Source: Treponema sp. (GTDB lineage Bacteria > Spirochaetota > Spirochaetia > Treponematales > Treponemataceae). From it: a stretch of DNA of 10,015 nt. This document shows positions 1 to 6,811 of this stretch, piece by piece. The notes beneath the pieces were generated by a model that saw nothing but the letters and a program-made list of their open reading frames with translations, was not told where the DNA came from and made no database searches. The stretch spans positions 1 to 10,015 of the forward strand of contig JAFYDO010000201.1 in NCBI GenBank assembly GCA_017544745.1, given 5' to 3'. How positions within the stretch are numbered: position 1 is the stretch's first letter; each line of letters begins with the position of its first letter. The position numbers and the translations under genes were made by a program.

Positions 1-65
1 AATTAACTCAAAGAGTATAAATTTATTCAATTATATACATTTTTAATCATTTTTTTCTAATTCCA

Positions 66-74
66 TGTTATAAT
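66..74 (+). promoter_or_regulatory. Extended -10 promoter of the GH13 gene
   Basis: A perfect TATAAT lies at 69-74, preceded by TG at 66-67 with one base between, which is the extended -10 arrangement. No good -35 hexamer is seen at the usual distance (46-51 reads ATCATT), which fits an extended -10 promoter. The predicted start of transcription is near 81, leaving a leader of about 17 nt. A ribosome binding site AGAGG at 87-91 sits 6 nt before the ATG at 98. The sequence from 1 to 60 is very AT-rich and shows no gene. Confidence 0.7.
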
Positions 75-97
75 AGAATGTCTAAAAGAGGAATAAA

Positions 98-3000
98 ATG
101 CATATTTCATATAATGAATTTCACATATCAAAAAAAGTACGTGACCTTTGCTCATTCGAAGAAGGTCTCTTTGCATCCAGCGGAAACGTTGTGTTTGCAA
201 ATATGAGGAACGTACGCAATTTCCAAGTGCTCTATAACAATTACATAGAAAACGTAACTGGAGACGACAATAAAAAAGTAAGCGCAGGCCAGCTCAACGC
301 AATGGGTCTCATAGATGAAATCCTACACTATGTCTGCATGCTCTACCGCCGCAACAAGGTCCCAACCTTTATGACAGACCTTCTTGCAGACCTGGACAAA
401 CAGTTTACAAAAAAAGAAATAGACACTCTGCTTCTGGACTTTATAAAAGAGTTCCCACCGGTAGAAGTTTACAAAGAAAAATGCACTCCTCAAGAATTTC
501 TTGCACGCACAGCAATTGACCCTGCAACAAATGCCACCCGCACAAACCGTGAGCAAACCCTCGAAGAGCTCGTTCTCCTTCATCTTGCAAACGAAAATGC
601 AGCGTTTAAACCGTTCCTTCTGCTTTTTGGCGATACCGAACTTGCAAAAAACAAACTCTACAGCAAAACCTGGACTGCTATAAAAAAATACGCAAAAGCC
701 CAGCCAACTTTCGGTCCGTTTGACCACGATCTTATAAATCTCCTTAAAGAACCACAGGCCTTTGCGCCGGACAGTCTTAAAGGCCAGCTTGAATATATTC
801 AGAAATACTGGGCAGAGTTCCTTGGCGAATGGCTCAAGCGAATCCTTGCCGGCATGGACACAATCAGCGAAGAAGAAAAAGCTGCATGGCATGGCTTTGG
901 TGGCGGCGACCTCCCTGATATGGCTGCCTACTCTTTTGAAAACCTCATGAACGAATACGAGCGCTACAGCCCCGACAGTGACTGGATGCCAAAGGTTATC
1001 CTTATAGCAAAAACAGTCCTTGTATGGCTGGACCAGCTTACAAAACAATACGGCTACCCTATCACACGCCTTGACCAGATTCCTGACCCGGAACTCGACA
1101 AGCTCCGCGACGAAGGCTTTACAGGACTTTGGCTCATAGGACTTTGGGAACGATCTAAAGCAAGCCGCCGCATCAAACAGATTTGTGGAAACCCTGAAGC
1201 TGCAGCAAGCGCCTACTCACTTTTTGATTACAACATTGCCCAGAACATTGGTGGCTGGGACGCACTTGCAAACCTCCGCCAGAGACTTTGGCAACGCGGT
1301 ATAAGACTTGCTTCCGACATGGTTCCAAACCACACAGGTATGGACGGAGACTGGGTAATCAACCGGCCGGATCTTTTTATTCAGCGCCGCGACTGCCCGT
1401 TCCCGCACTACACCTTTAATGGAGAAAACCTTTCGCAGGACGGACGCGTTTCCCTCTTCCTCGAAGACCACTACTACAGCAAAAACGACTGTGCTGTAGT
1501 TTTTAAGCGCGTAGACAATCAGACAGGCGATACCCGCTACATCTACCACGGAAACGACGGAACTGGCCTCCCATGGAACGACACCGCACAGATAGACTTT
1601 TTGAACCCTGCTGCCCGCGAAGCCGTAATGCAGGAAATCTTACACGTTGCACAGAACTTCCCGATTATCCGCTTTGATGCCGCAATGGTTCTTGCAAAAA
1701 AATCAATCCGCCGCTTGTGGTATCCGGAGCCTGGACATGGAGGAGACATTGCAACCCGAAGTGAAACAGGATTAAGCACACAGCAGTTCAACGACGCAAT
1801 TCCAAATGAATTCTGGCGCGAAGTTGTAGACCGTGTTGCCCAGGAATGTCCTGACACACTGTTGCTTGCCGAAGCTTTCTGGATGATGGAAGGCTACTTT
1901 GTACGAACACTCGGAATGCACCGCGTATACAACTCTGCATTCATGAACATGCTCAAAAAAGAGGAAAACCAGAAATACCGCGAAACTGTAAAAAATACAA
2001 TCACCTTTGATCCGCAGGTTCTTAAGCGCTATGTAAACTTTATGAACAACCCGGACGAAGAAACAGCAATTGCTCAGTTTGGCGACGGCGACAAATACTT
2101 TGGTGTATGTACCCTCATGATTACAATGCCGGGTCTGCCTATGTTTGGTCACGGACAGATAGAAGGCTTTACCGAAAAATACGGCATGGAATACACTAAG
2201 GCCTACAAAGACGAAAAACCAAGCCAGTATCTTGTAGACAGGCACTGGCGCGAAATATTCCCGTTGATGAAAAAACGCTACCTGTTCAGTGGTGTAGACA
2301 ACTTCCTTTTCTACGACCTGTGGCAGGACGGCCAGGTAAACGAAAACGTATTTGCCTACTCAAACGGTGCCGGTCAGGAAAGAGTATTTGTCGTATACAA
2401 CAACAAGTACGACCGTGCATACGGTTGGATCAAACAGTCTGACCCATACGCAGTAAAAACAGGCGACGGCGACAAAACAACCCTAACCTCACGCTCAATT
2501 TCTGAAGGACTCAACCTCAACGGAGAAGACGATAAATACTGTATTTTCCGCGAGCACAGAAGCGGCCTCTGGTTTATCCGCAAGAGCCGCGAAATCTGCG
2601 AAAAAGGTCTTTTTGTAATGCTCAACGGTTTTGAATACCAGGTTTATCTTGATGTTCACCAGGTAACAGACGAAGCCGACGGTCGCTACAGAATTCTTTG
2701 CGAACACTTAAACGGTGCCGGCTGCGAAGATATTGAATCGGCATGGCAGGATATAATATACAAAGACCTTTATGCCACAATGGAAAATTATGTAAAAGCA
2801 GTGCTTCCTCCGCTTGTTCTTGCATTTACAAATCCAAAAGAGCCAAAGGTTAAAGCTGCAGATATAACAAAGCTCCTCAAGGCTGCCGAAAAACAAGCCA
2901 AGGCTTTTGAAACAGAATGTGAAAAAATAGAAAAGGAAGCAGAAGGAAGTCTTAAAGAAAAGACAAGCAAAACTGCAAAGAGCAAAGCCAAAACCGGCGA

Positions 3001-3781
3001 AAAGGCAAACTCAAAAAAATCCGCTGCATGCACTCTTTCAAAGGATGTTCAGCAGTACATCAAGCTTCTTATTCAGGCCCACAATGCAAAGGCTGCAAAA
3101 AAGCCTGCAGATTTACAAAAAGCAATTGCAAATGCAAAAGAGCCAGCCCTTATCCTAAAACTTATGGAAAGCTCAGACCCTAACCTCGAGCTTGTTCTGC
3201 TTTGCCGGGTTCTTAGCGGTAAATATGCAACCTCCGGTCTTGCCGACTACCTGAACTTTGCAAGAAAATTCAATCAGTTTATCACAGCCTTTATAGAAGG
3301 TGGCAAAAGCCTCCGCGCAGATCTTACAAGAACCTTCCTACTTGCCCGCGTAAGTGATGTTACAAAGCTTTCTACACCGGCCGGACGACGCAATGCCGCA
3401 GCCCGCATAACAGAACTTCTTGTAATAAGCAAACACAGACGTTTCTTAAGCGGCGCAAACACCTTTGACAACATTGTCTGGTTCAATAAAGAAATTACAG
3501 ATTACAGCTTGAATCTTGTTGAACTTTTAATGATGCTGAATGCAAAGACCGCAGACTTAGAAAACATTCTCAAACTCTTTAAAGACCTTAGAGCTGCAAA
3601 ACTCAAGGCCGCCTATAAGTGTGAATTGTTTGCAAAGGCTTATGAGCCCCTTCGACAGGCTCAGGGACCGCGGGTAAAGGCTCAGGGACCACAGAAAAAA
3701 AAGGCCTCGAGCTCAAAAAAAGCAACTCCAGCAAAAAAAGCCTCATCATCCAAAAAGTCAAACTCAAAGGAGAAAAAGTAA
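98..3781 (+). CDS. Large cytoplasmic GH13 (alpha-amylase family) alpha-glucan-active protein
   Basis: A glycoside hydrolase family 13 protein of 1227 aa, expected to hydrolyse or transfer alpha-glucosyl units. The barrel starts near residue 315 (GYPITRLDQIPDPE). Region I is DMVPNHTG (D407, N411, H412), region II IRFDAAM (R525, nucleophile D527), region III LLAEAFW (acid/base E592) and region IV FMNNPDEE (D653), so the catalytic triad is complete. Region IV has Pro652 in place of the usual His, as in the NTPD motif of GlgE maltosyltransferases. No signal peptide is visible, so it probably acts on intracellular glycogen or maltodextrin. Residues 1-310 and about 900-1180 are extra, mostly helical regions without a recognised family, and residues 925-985 and 1184-1227 are Lys/Ala/Ser-rich. 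Amylases are usually 450-700 aa. Membership of GH13 is secure; the exact reaction is unknown. The start has a good RBS. Confidence 0.9.
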   Translation: MHISYNEFHISKKVRDLCSFEEGLFASSGNVVFANMRNVRNFQVLYNNYIENVTGDDNKKVSAGQLNAMGLIDEILHYVCMLYRRNKVPTFMTDLLADLDKQFTKKEIDTLLLDFIKEFPPVEVYKEKCTPQEFLARTAIDPATNATRTNREQTLEELVLLHLANENAAFKPFLLLFGDTELAKNKLYSKTWTAIKKYAKAQPTFGPFDHDLINLLKEPQAFAPDSLKGQLEYIQKYWAEFLGEWLKRILAGMDTISEEEKAAWHGFGGGDLPDMAAYSFENLMNEYERYSPDSDWMPKVILIAKTVLVWLDQLTKQYGYPITRLDQIPDPELDKLRDEGFTGLWLIGLWERSKASRRIKQICGNPEAAASAYSLFDYNIAQNIGGWDALANLRQRLWQRGIRLASDMVPNHTGMDGDWVINRPDLFIQRRDCPFPHYTFNGENLSQDGRVSLFLEDHYYSKNDCAVVFKRVDNQTGDTRYIYHGNDGTGLPWNDTAQIDFLNPAAREAVMQEILHVAQNFPIIRFDAAMVLAKKSIRRLWYPEPGHGGDIATRSETGLSTQQFNDAIPNEFWREVVDRVAQECPDTLLLAEAFWMMEGYFVRTLGMHRVYNSAFMNMLKKEENQKYRETVKNTITFDPQVLKRYVNFMNNPDEETAIAQFGDGDKYFGVCTLMITMPGLPMFGHGQIEGFTEKYGMEYTKAYKDEKPSQYLVDRHWREIFPLMKKRYLFSGVDNFLFYDLWQDGQVNENVFAYSNGAGQERVFVVYNNKYDRAYGWIKQSDPYAVKTGDGDKTTLTSRSISEGLNLNGEDDKYCIFREHRSGLWFIRKSREICEKGLFVMLNGFEYQVYLDVHQVTDEADGRYRILCEHLNGAGCEDIESAWQDIIYKDLYATMENYVKAVLPPLVLAFTNPKEPKVKAADITKLLKAAEKQAKAFETECEKIEKEAEGSLKEKTSKTAKSKAKTGEKANSKKSAACTLSKDVQQYIKLLIQAHNAKAAKKPADLQKAIANAKEPALILKLMESSDPNLELVLLCRVLSGKYATSGLADYLNFARKFNQFITAFIEGGKSLRADLTRTFLLARVSDVTKLSTPAGRRNAAARITELLVISKHRRFLSGANTFDNIVWFNKEITDYSLNLVELLMMLNAKTADLENILKLFKDLRAAKLKAAYKCELFAKAYEPLRQAQGPRVKAQGPQKKKASSSKKATPAKKASSSKKSNSKEKK
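3648..3690 (+). repeat. REP-like dispersed repeat inside the GH13 coding tail
   Basis: CCCTTCGACAGGCTCAGGG plus ACC at 3648-3669 matches a short hairpin-forming sequence that recurs between genes in many bacterial genomes (recognised from memory, not searched). Its ends pair: CCCT..GA with TCAGGG. A second partial copy, AGGCTCAGGGACC at 3678-3690, repeats 3657-3669 with a 21-bp period. The repeat is read in frame and gives the peptide pattern AQGP-RVK-AQGP (residues 1188-1198), just before the Lys/Ser tail. Confidence 0.65.
3766..3772 (+). promoter_or_regulatory. Ribosome binding site of the Rrf2 gene inside the GH13 end
   Basis: AAAGGAG lies 9 nt before the ATG at 3782, within the last codons of the GH13 gene. 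It fixes the Rrf2 start and suggests that the two genes are translationally coupled. Confidence 0.75.
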
Positions 3782-4198
3782 ATGATAGTTTCTACAAAAG
3801 GAAGATATGCACTCCGAGTCCTTACAGACCTCGCAGAACAGGAAGCAAAAAACAAAGACACCCAGAGAACGCCTCTTAAAGAAATTGCCGAACGACAGGA
3901 CATATCTCAAAAATATATAGAAGCAATCATGACACTTCTTTCTAAAAACGGATTTGTTGATGCTGTTCACGGAAAAGGCGGCGGCTATAAATTAAACAGA
4001 AAGCCCGAAGAATACAAGATTGGAGACATTCTGCGCGTTACAGAAGGAACTCTTGCTCCTGTTGCCTGTCTGGAAAAAAATGCCGACGCCTGCCCTCGCG
4101 AAAAAGAATGTCGCACAATCAAAATGTGGACAAAGCTCGATGATCTTATAGAAAATTATCTGGACAGCGTAACAATAAAAGATTTGATGCGGGAGTAG
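3782..4198 (+). CDS. Rrf2-family transcriptional regulator, probably Fe-S cluster binding
   Basis: A 138-aa winged-helix repressor of the Rrf2 family (IscR, NsrR, CymR relatives), of typical length. The N-terminus (MIVSTKGRYALRVLTDLAEQ), the helix-turn-helix (LKEIAERQDISQKYIEAIM) and the wing (HGKGGGYKLNRKPEEYKIGDIL) are all classical. Three cysteines, C96, C104 and C110 (spacing C-x7-C-x5-C), occupy the cluster-binding loop, so it probably binds an Fe-S cluster and senses iron, sulfur, oxygen or NO, rather than acting as a Cys-less CymR type. The start codon directly follows the GH13 stop, so both are read from one mRNA. No suf or isc genes are nearby and the target is unknown. Which of IscR, NsrR or another subgroup it belongs to cannot be told from the sequence. 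Confidence 0.93.
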   Translation: MIVSTKGRYALRVLTDLAEQEAKNKDTQRTPLKEIAERQDISQKYIEAIMTLLSKNGFVDAVHGKGGGYKLNRKPEEYKIGDILRVTEGTLAPVACLEKNADACPREKECRTIKMWTKLDDLIENYLDSVTIKDLMRE

Positions 4199-4202
4199 AT
4201 TG

Positions 4203-4257
4203 TGTCATGCTGAACTCGTTTCAGCATCTGAGATTCCGAAACAAGTTCGGAATGACA
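4203..4257. repeat. Cruciform-like dispersed repeat between convergent genes
   Basis: Outer arms TGTCAT (4203-4208) and ATGACA (4252-4257) enclose two hairpins. The first is ATGCTGAA/TTCAGCAT (4207-4214 with 4220-4227) and the second ATTCCGAA/TTCGGAAT (4233-4240 with 4246-4253), each with an 8-bp stem and a 5-nt loop. The two hairpins are also near reverse complements of each other (GAACTCGTTTC against GAAACAAGTTC, one mismatch). This resembles a repeat family common between bacterial genes. It fills nearly all of the 62-bp gap between the convergent Rrf2 and ATPase genes and may work as a bidirectional terminator, though no T-tract is present. Confidence 0.75.
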
Positions 4258-4260
4258 TAC

Positions 4261-4956
4261 TTATAATTCTGATAATTCGTCTATTTCGGAAATATCAAGC
4301 AGAGAATCCTTTGGAATGATGATGGAAGCAATTGTTTCATCTTCCGAAGTGCTGAACTTAAGGCAGTCTGTATTAAGTCCAAGCTTTTTAAGCATAATCA
4401 TTATAGTTATAATTCCAAGTCCCGAACCTTCTGTCTGGTCAATATCTGCAAAAGCATCGGAAACTTCATTATAAACCTTTGTTTTTTCAATTTTATCCTG
4501 AATGCGCTTGTACTCTGCACTGGTAATTTTTGTATTATTGGTAACAGAAACACAAATAACATCATCTGCCGAAAGCTGAAGATGAACCTGCAATCTACCC
4601 GCAGCAAGCTCTTTTTTATAATGCTCCTTGTTATCAGAAAGGTTTTCCTTAAAATTCTTCATTCCGCTCTGATAGTCTGCGGCATCATTTATATTAAGAT
4701 TCTGTTCCTGAAAGAAAATACGTTTTGCGTTTGCTTTACTTGCATTATCCAAAAGTTCAAAAAGACAATATGAAAGACAGTTAAAAAGGAAGGATTCATT
4801 ACATTCATCGAGGAAAATATGAAGTATTGATTGAAATCTCTGCTTTTGTTCAAGAGTAAGGGTGTAACAATAAAAGTCAACCGGCTGTCGGTTTTTAACA
4901 GCCTCTTTTATCTGGAGTACCTCTTGTTCGCTAACATTCTCTTCCATAACTTTCAT
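4261..4956 (-). CDS. Stand-alone GHKL/HATPase-type ATP-binding protein
   Basis: A 231-aa soluble protein with the ATP-binding fold of histidine kinases and anti-sigma kinases. The N box is FELLDNASKANAK (E67, N71) and the G2 box is EGSGLGIITIMIMLKKLG (G177-G181). Where the G1 box (DxGxG) is expected the sequence reads VSVTNNTKIT (about 137-145), so this element is missing or remodelled. There is no HisKA dimerisation helix with phospho-His, no sensor domain and no membrane segment. It may be a partner-switch or SiaB-like kinase, or a signalling adaptor; the substrate is unknown. It lies 68 nt downstream of the threonine-synthase-like gene on the same strand and also has its own predicted promoter. 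ATG at 4956 is used; a second ATG at 4947 is possible, and neither has a clear ribosome binding site. Confidence 0.75.
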   Translation of the reverse strand: MKVMEENVSEQEVLQIKEAVKNRQPVDFYCYTLTLEQKQRFQSILHIFLDECNESFLFNCLSYCLFELLDNASKANAKRIFFQEQNLNINDAADYQSGMKNFKENLSDNKEHYKKELAAGRLQVHLQLSADDVICVSVTNNTKITSAEYKRIQDKIEKTKVYNEVSDAFADIDQTEGSGLGIITIMIMLKKLGLNTDCLKFSTSEDETIASIIIPKDSLLDISEIDELSEL

Positions 4957-4966
4957 AATTATATAT

Positions 4967-4996
4967 ATTATAACCCTAATTTCGGCATTTTTTCAA
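4967..4996 (-). promoter_or_regulatory. Promoter of the GHKL ATPase gene
   Basis: On the minus strand TTGAAA (4996-4991) and TATAAT (4972-4967) are 18 nt apart. The predicted transcript start is near 4960, only about 4 nt before the ATG at 4956, so the mRNA would be almost leaderless. The whole 68-bp gap (4957-5024) is AT-rich and shows no GC-rich terminator hairpin for the upstream operon, so read-through is also possible. Confidence 0.55.
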
Positions 4997-5024
4997 CAAA
5001 AAAACCCAAAAAAAATATAATTTT

Positions 5025-6329
5025 CTAAATGCCCATAATAAGCTTTTTTAGAGCCGCAGCGTCTCCAATAACAGGACGATTCAATCTTACAGGCTTAAGA
5101 CAACGTGCAACATTTTCCGGCATGGCAGGAACTTCACCAGTAACATGACGGCAATAATCTTTGCTCAACGACGGATGATTTTGCGAAACAAGCACAACCG
5201 TACAGTCGCTGTCACTGTCATTATTACTCATAGCAGCAGCATAAGCACTGGCAGTTCCAGGGTCTGCAAAAACACCGTACTTCATAAAAAGTTCCTTAGC
5301 TGCTTTTTCGCGGTCACGCTCTGTCACAACAGAAGGAATTACAAAATGGCGCATCATAAGTGCGTTATCTTCAAAGAACGATTCAAGGCGTTCCAGATTT
5401 GCAGGTGCAACAGGATTTGCTTCTCCGCGTTCATTACGGCTAACAAAAGAATCCAGCATCTGTGCATAGCCCTGGCCGTCCACACCAAGAGCAGGAGTTG
5501 CAGGAACATAAAATCCGTTTACAGGAAGTGCAAAGCGCCAGCCGTAAAGCCCCGCAATAAGCATTCCGTAGTTTCCAGGCTCCATTGCATAAAAAACGTC
5601 CCCGTCTATCTTGTGTTTAATCTGCGCAAAAGCATAAGGAAAATGAAAAACCTGAGCCATAAGACGACAAACATTTGTAGTATTTGCAAGCGTAAGCTTT
5701 TTATCCTGAACAAAGGCCTCGTCTTCAAAAAGCGAACGGATTGCAGCCTTTATTTCATCCTCGGAGCCTTCCATTTCTACAGGCAGAATGTTTCCACCGT
5801 TCCAGGCAAAGTCTTCTTCTTCAAGCCCGCGAACCTGCCCCTTCTGATAAACCAGCACAGCCTTAATTGTTTTTTTGCCGCGCAAAACCTTTGCCAAAAG
5901 TGTTCCAAGCTCTCCGTGAGTAAAGTCCACAAAAACAGAATTGCCGCCATAAAGGGCATGAGTTGTTTCAAGATAAGAACAAAGATAGCTTACTCCAAAG
6001 TCGCGGTAACAGCCGGTATAGCCGTGATACAGTTCAAGATTAAAAAGATTGTCATCCAGCTGATTAAGACGTGGCGCAAACGGAAAAGCCTTTTCTGCAA
6101 TGGTCTGACAAATAATTGGAGAAAACTCATTTTTCATGTAGGCACTTGTAAGAGTACCCGCAATAGAAGTAAAAGTTGTGTCCTTATCTATATAATAAAT
6201 CCAGCGGCGAAGGTCTTCAAAGCCCGCAGCCGAAGGAACAAAAACTCCTCCGTCCTTAGGAAGGCAAGCCCGTACCGCCTGAGAAAATTCAACCTGTAAG
6301 CTGTTGTTTCGTGTACTTGTAAAAATCAA
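5025..6329 (-). CDS. Threonine synthase-like protein lacking the PLP lysine
   Basis: A 434-aa protein colinear with bacterial threonine synthase (fold-type II PLP enzyme converting O-phosphohomoserine to threonine). Landmarks in order: STRN at the start; YHGYTGCYRDFG (101-112), where true enzymes have FHGPTLAFKDFG; FVDFTHGELG (133-142) instead of ATSGDTG; YQKGQV; GNILPVEMEG; LANTTNVCRL for SANSIN; EPGNYG (250-255) for PSGNFG; and a C-terminal NPVAPANLERL segment. The Schiff-base lysine is replaced by Arg109 (codon CGC on the minus strand, 6005-6003) and the phosphate-binding motif is altered, so ordinary catalysis is unlikely. The length is normal and there is no frameshift, so the gene is intact but divergent. 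The start is TTG at 6329, overlapping the argR stop by 4 nt, with GGGA (6341-6338) 8 nt upstream. The family assignment is firm and the function unknown; calling it thrC would be misleading. Confidence 0.85.
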   Translation of the reverse strand: MIFTSTRNNSLQVEFSQAVRACLPKDGGVFVPSAAGFEDLRRWIYYIDKDTTFTSIAGTLTSAYMKNEFSPIICQTIAEKAFPFAPRLNQLDDNLFNLELYHGYTGCYRDFGVSYLCSYLETTHALYGGNSVFVDFTHGELGTLLAKVLRGKKTIKAVLVYQKGQVRGLEEEDFAWNGGNILPVEMEGSEDEIKAAIRSLFEDEAFVQDKKLTLANTTNVCRLMAQVFHFPYAFAQIKHKIDGDVFYAMEPGNYGMLIAGLYGWRFALPVNGFYVPATPALGVDGQGYAQMLDSFVSRNERGEANPVAPANLERLESFFEDNALMMRHFVIPSVVTERDREKAAKELFMKYGVFADPGTASAYAAAMSNNDSDSDCTVVLVSQNHPSLSKDYCRHVTGEVPAMPENVARCLKPVRLNRPVIGDAAALKKLIMGI

Positions 6330-6796
6330 TCTTCTATTCCCGGAATGTGCTTTTTGAGGTGCTCAAGGAACTGCTCTCCTGTAACACCTTCACGCAGGCA
6401 TGCAAACATACAGTTATCGCCTGCAACAGTTCCAAGCACTTCGTTAAGATTAAGATTATCTATTGCATTACATACTGTATTTGCGTGCCCCGGAAAAGTT
6501 TTGATTACAACAATGTTTCCGCTGTAATCTATACTCACATATCCGCGCAAAAAGTCCTGAACATAAATTGCTTCGCTTTCTCCGCTTTCGTCTTCGCCAG
6601 GCAGAGCATACATGTAGCCGGATTTTCCGTCCGGAACCTTGCCCACCTTTAAAAGCTTAAGATCGCGGCTCAAGGTAGCCTGAGTAACCTCGTAACCTTC
6701 CTTGAGCAGCAAAGCCAGAAGGTCATCCTGACTTTCAATTATGTTATCTTTAATAAGAGTTTTTATAGCCTTAAGGCGCGACTGACGTTCCTTCAT
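6326..6796 (-). CDS. argR: Arginine repressor family regulator ArgR
   Basis: A 156-aa ArgR/AhrC repressor of normal length. The N-terminal winged helix carries the family signature VTQATLSRDLKLLKV (residues 37-51). The C-terminal hexamerisation and arginine-binding domain contains GNIVVIKTFPGHANTV and LGTVAGDN. In E. coli-type repressors the latter motif ends GDD and both Asp contact arginine; here it is D127-N128, so one ligand residue has changed. ATG at 6796 is preferred because GGGG (6806-6803) lies 6 nt before it and the protein then begins MKERQSRLKAIK, as in relatives; an in-frame GTG at 6808 would add four residues. It starts 15 nt after the pgi stop and overlaps the next gene by 4 nt. 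It probably represses the operon through the site at 8418-8435. Confidence 0.92.
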   Translation of the reverse strand: MKERQSRLKAIKTLIKDNIIESQDDLLALLLKEGYEVTQATLSRDLKLLKVGKVPDGKSGYMYALPGEDESGESEAIYVQDFLRGYVSIDYSGNIVVIKTFPGHANTVCNAIDNLNLNEVLGTVAGDNCMFACLREGVTGEQFLEHLKKHIPGIED

Positions 6797-6802
6797 GACA
6801 TT

Positions 6803-6806
6803 CCCC
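6803..6806 (-). promoter_or_regulatory. Ribosome binding site deciding the argR start
   Basis: GGGG on the minus strand is 6 nt before ATG 6796. The upstream in-frame GTG at 6808 overlaps the region of this site and has no good site of its own, so the ATG is preferred. Confidence 0.6.
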
Positions 6807-6811
6807 ACAGT

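Noticed and set aside
16..29. Possible second ARG box upstream of the GH13 gene (TATAAATTTATTCA)
   Set aside because: Only the right half-site is good; the left half lacks the key G and T bases, and the DNA is so AT-rich that such matches are expected.
323..1048. 241-codon open frame on the - strand inside the GH13 gene
   Set aside because: Low-complexity Phe/Cys/Lys composition expected from the antisense of a Lys/Ala/Glu-rich coding region; no domain.
5003..5024. Possible terminator after the threonine-synthase-like gene
   Set aside because: The minus strand has T-rich runs, but no GC-containing hairpin stem precedes them, so an intrinsic terminator is not supported.
5145..6299. 384-codon open frame on the + strand opposite the threonine-synthase-like gene
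   Set aside because: The Lys/Arg/Cys-rich translation resembles no family and lies entirely antisense to a gene with strong family similarity; it is a by-product of codon bias.
6797..6808. Upstream in-frame GTG start for argR
   Set aside because: The GGGG ribosome binding site lies between it and the ATG at 6796 and is well spaced only for the ATG; the extra MGNV residues are not typical of the family.
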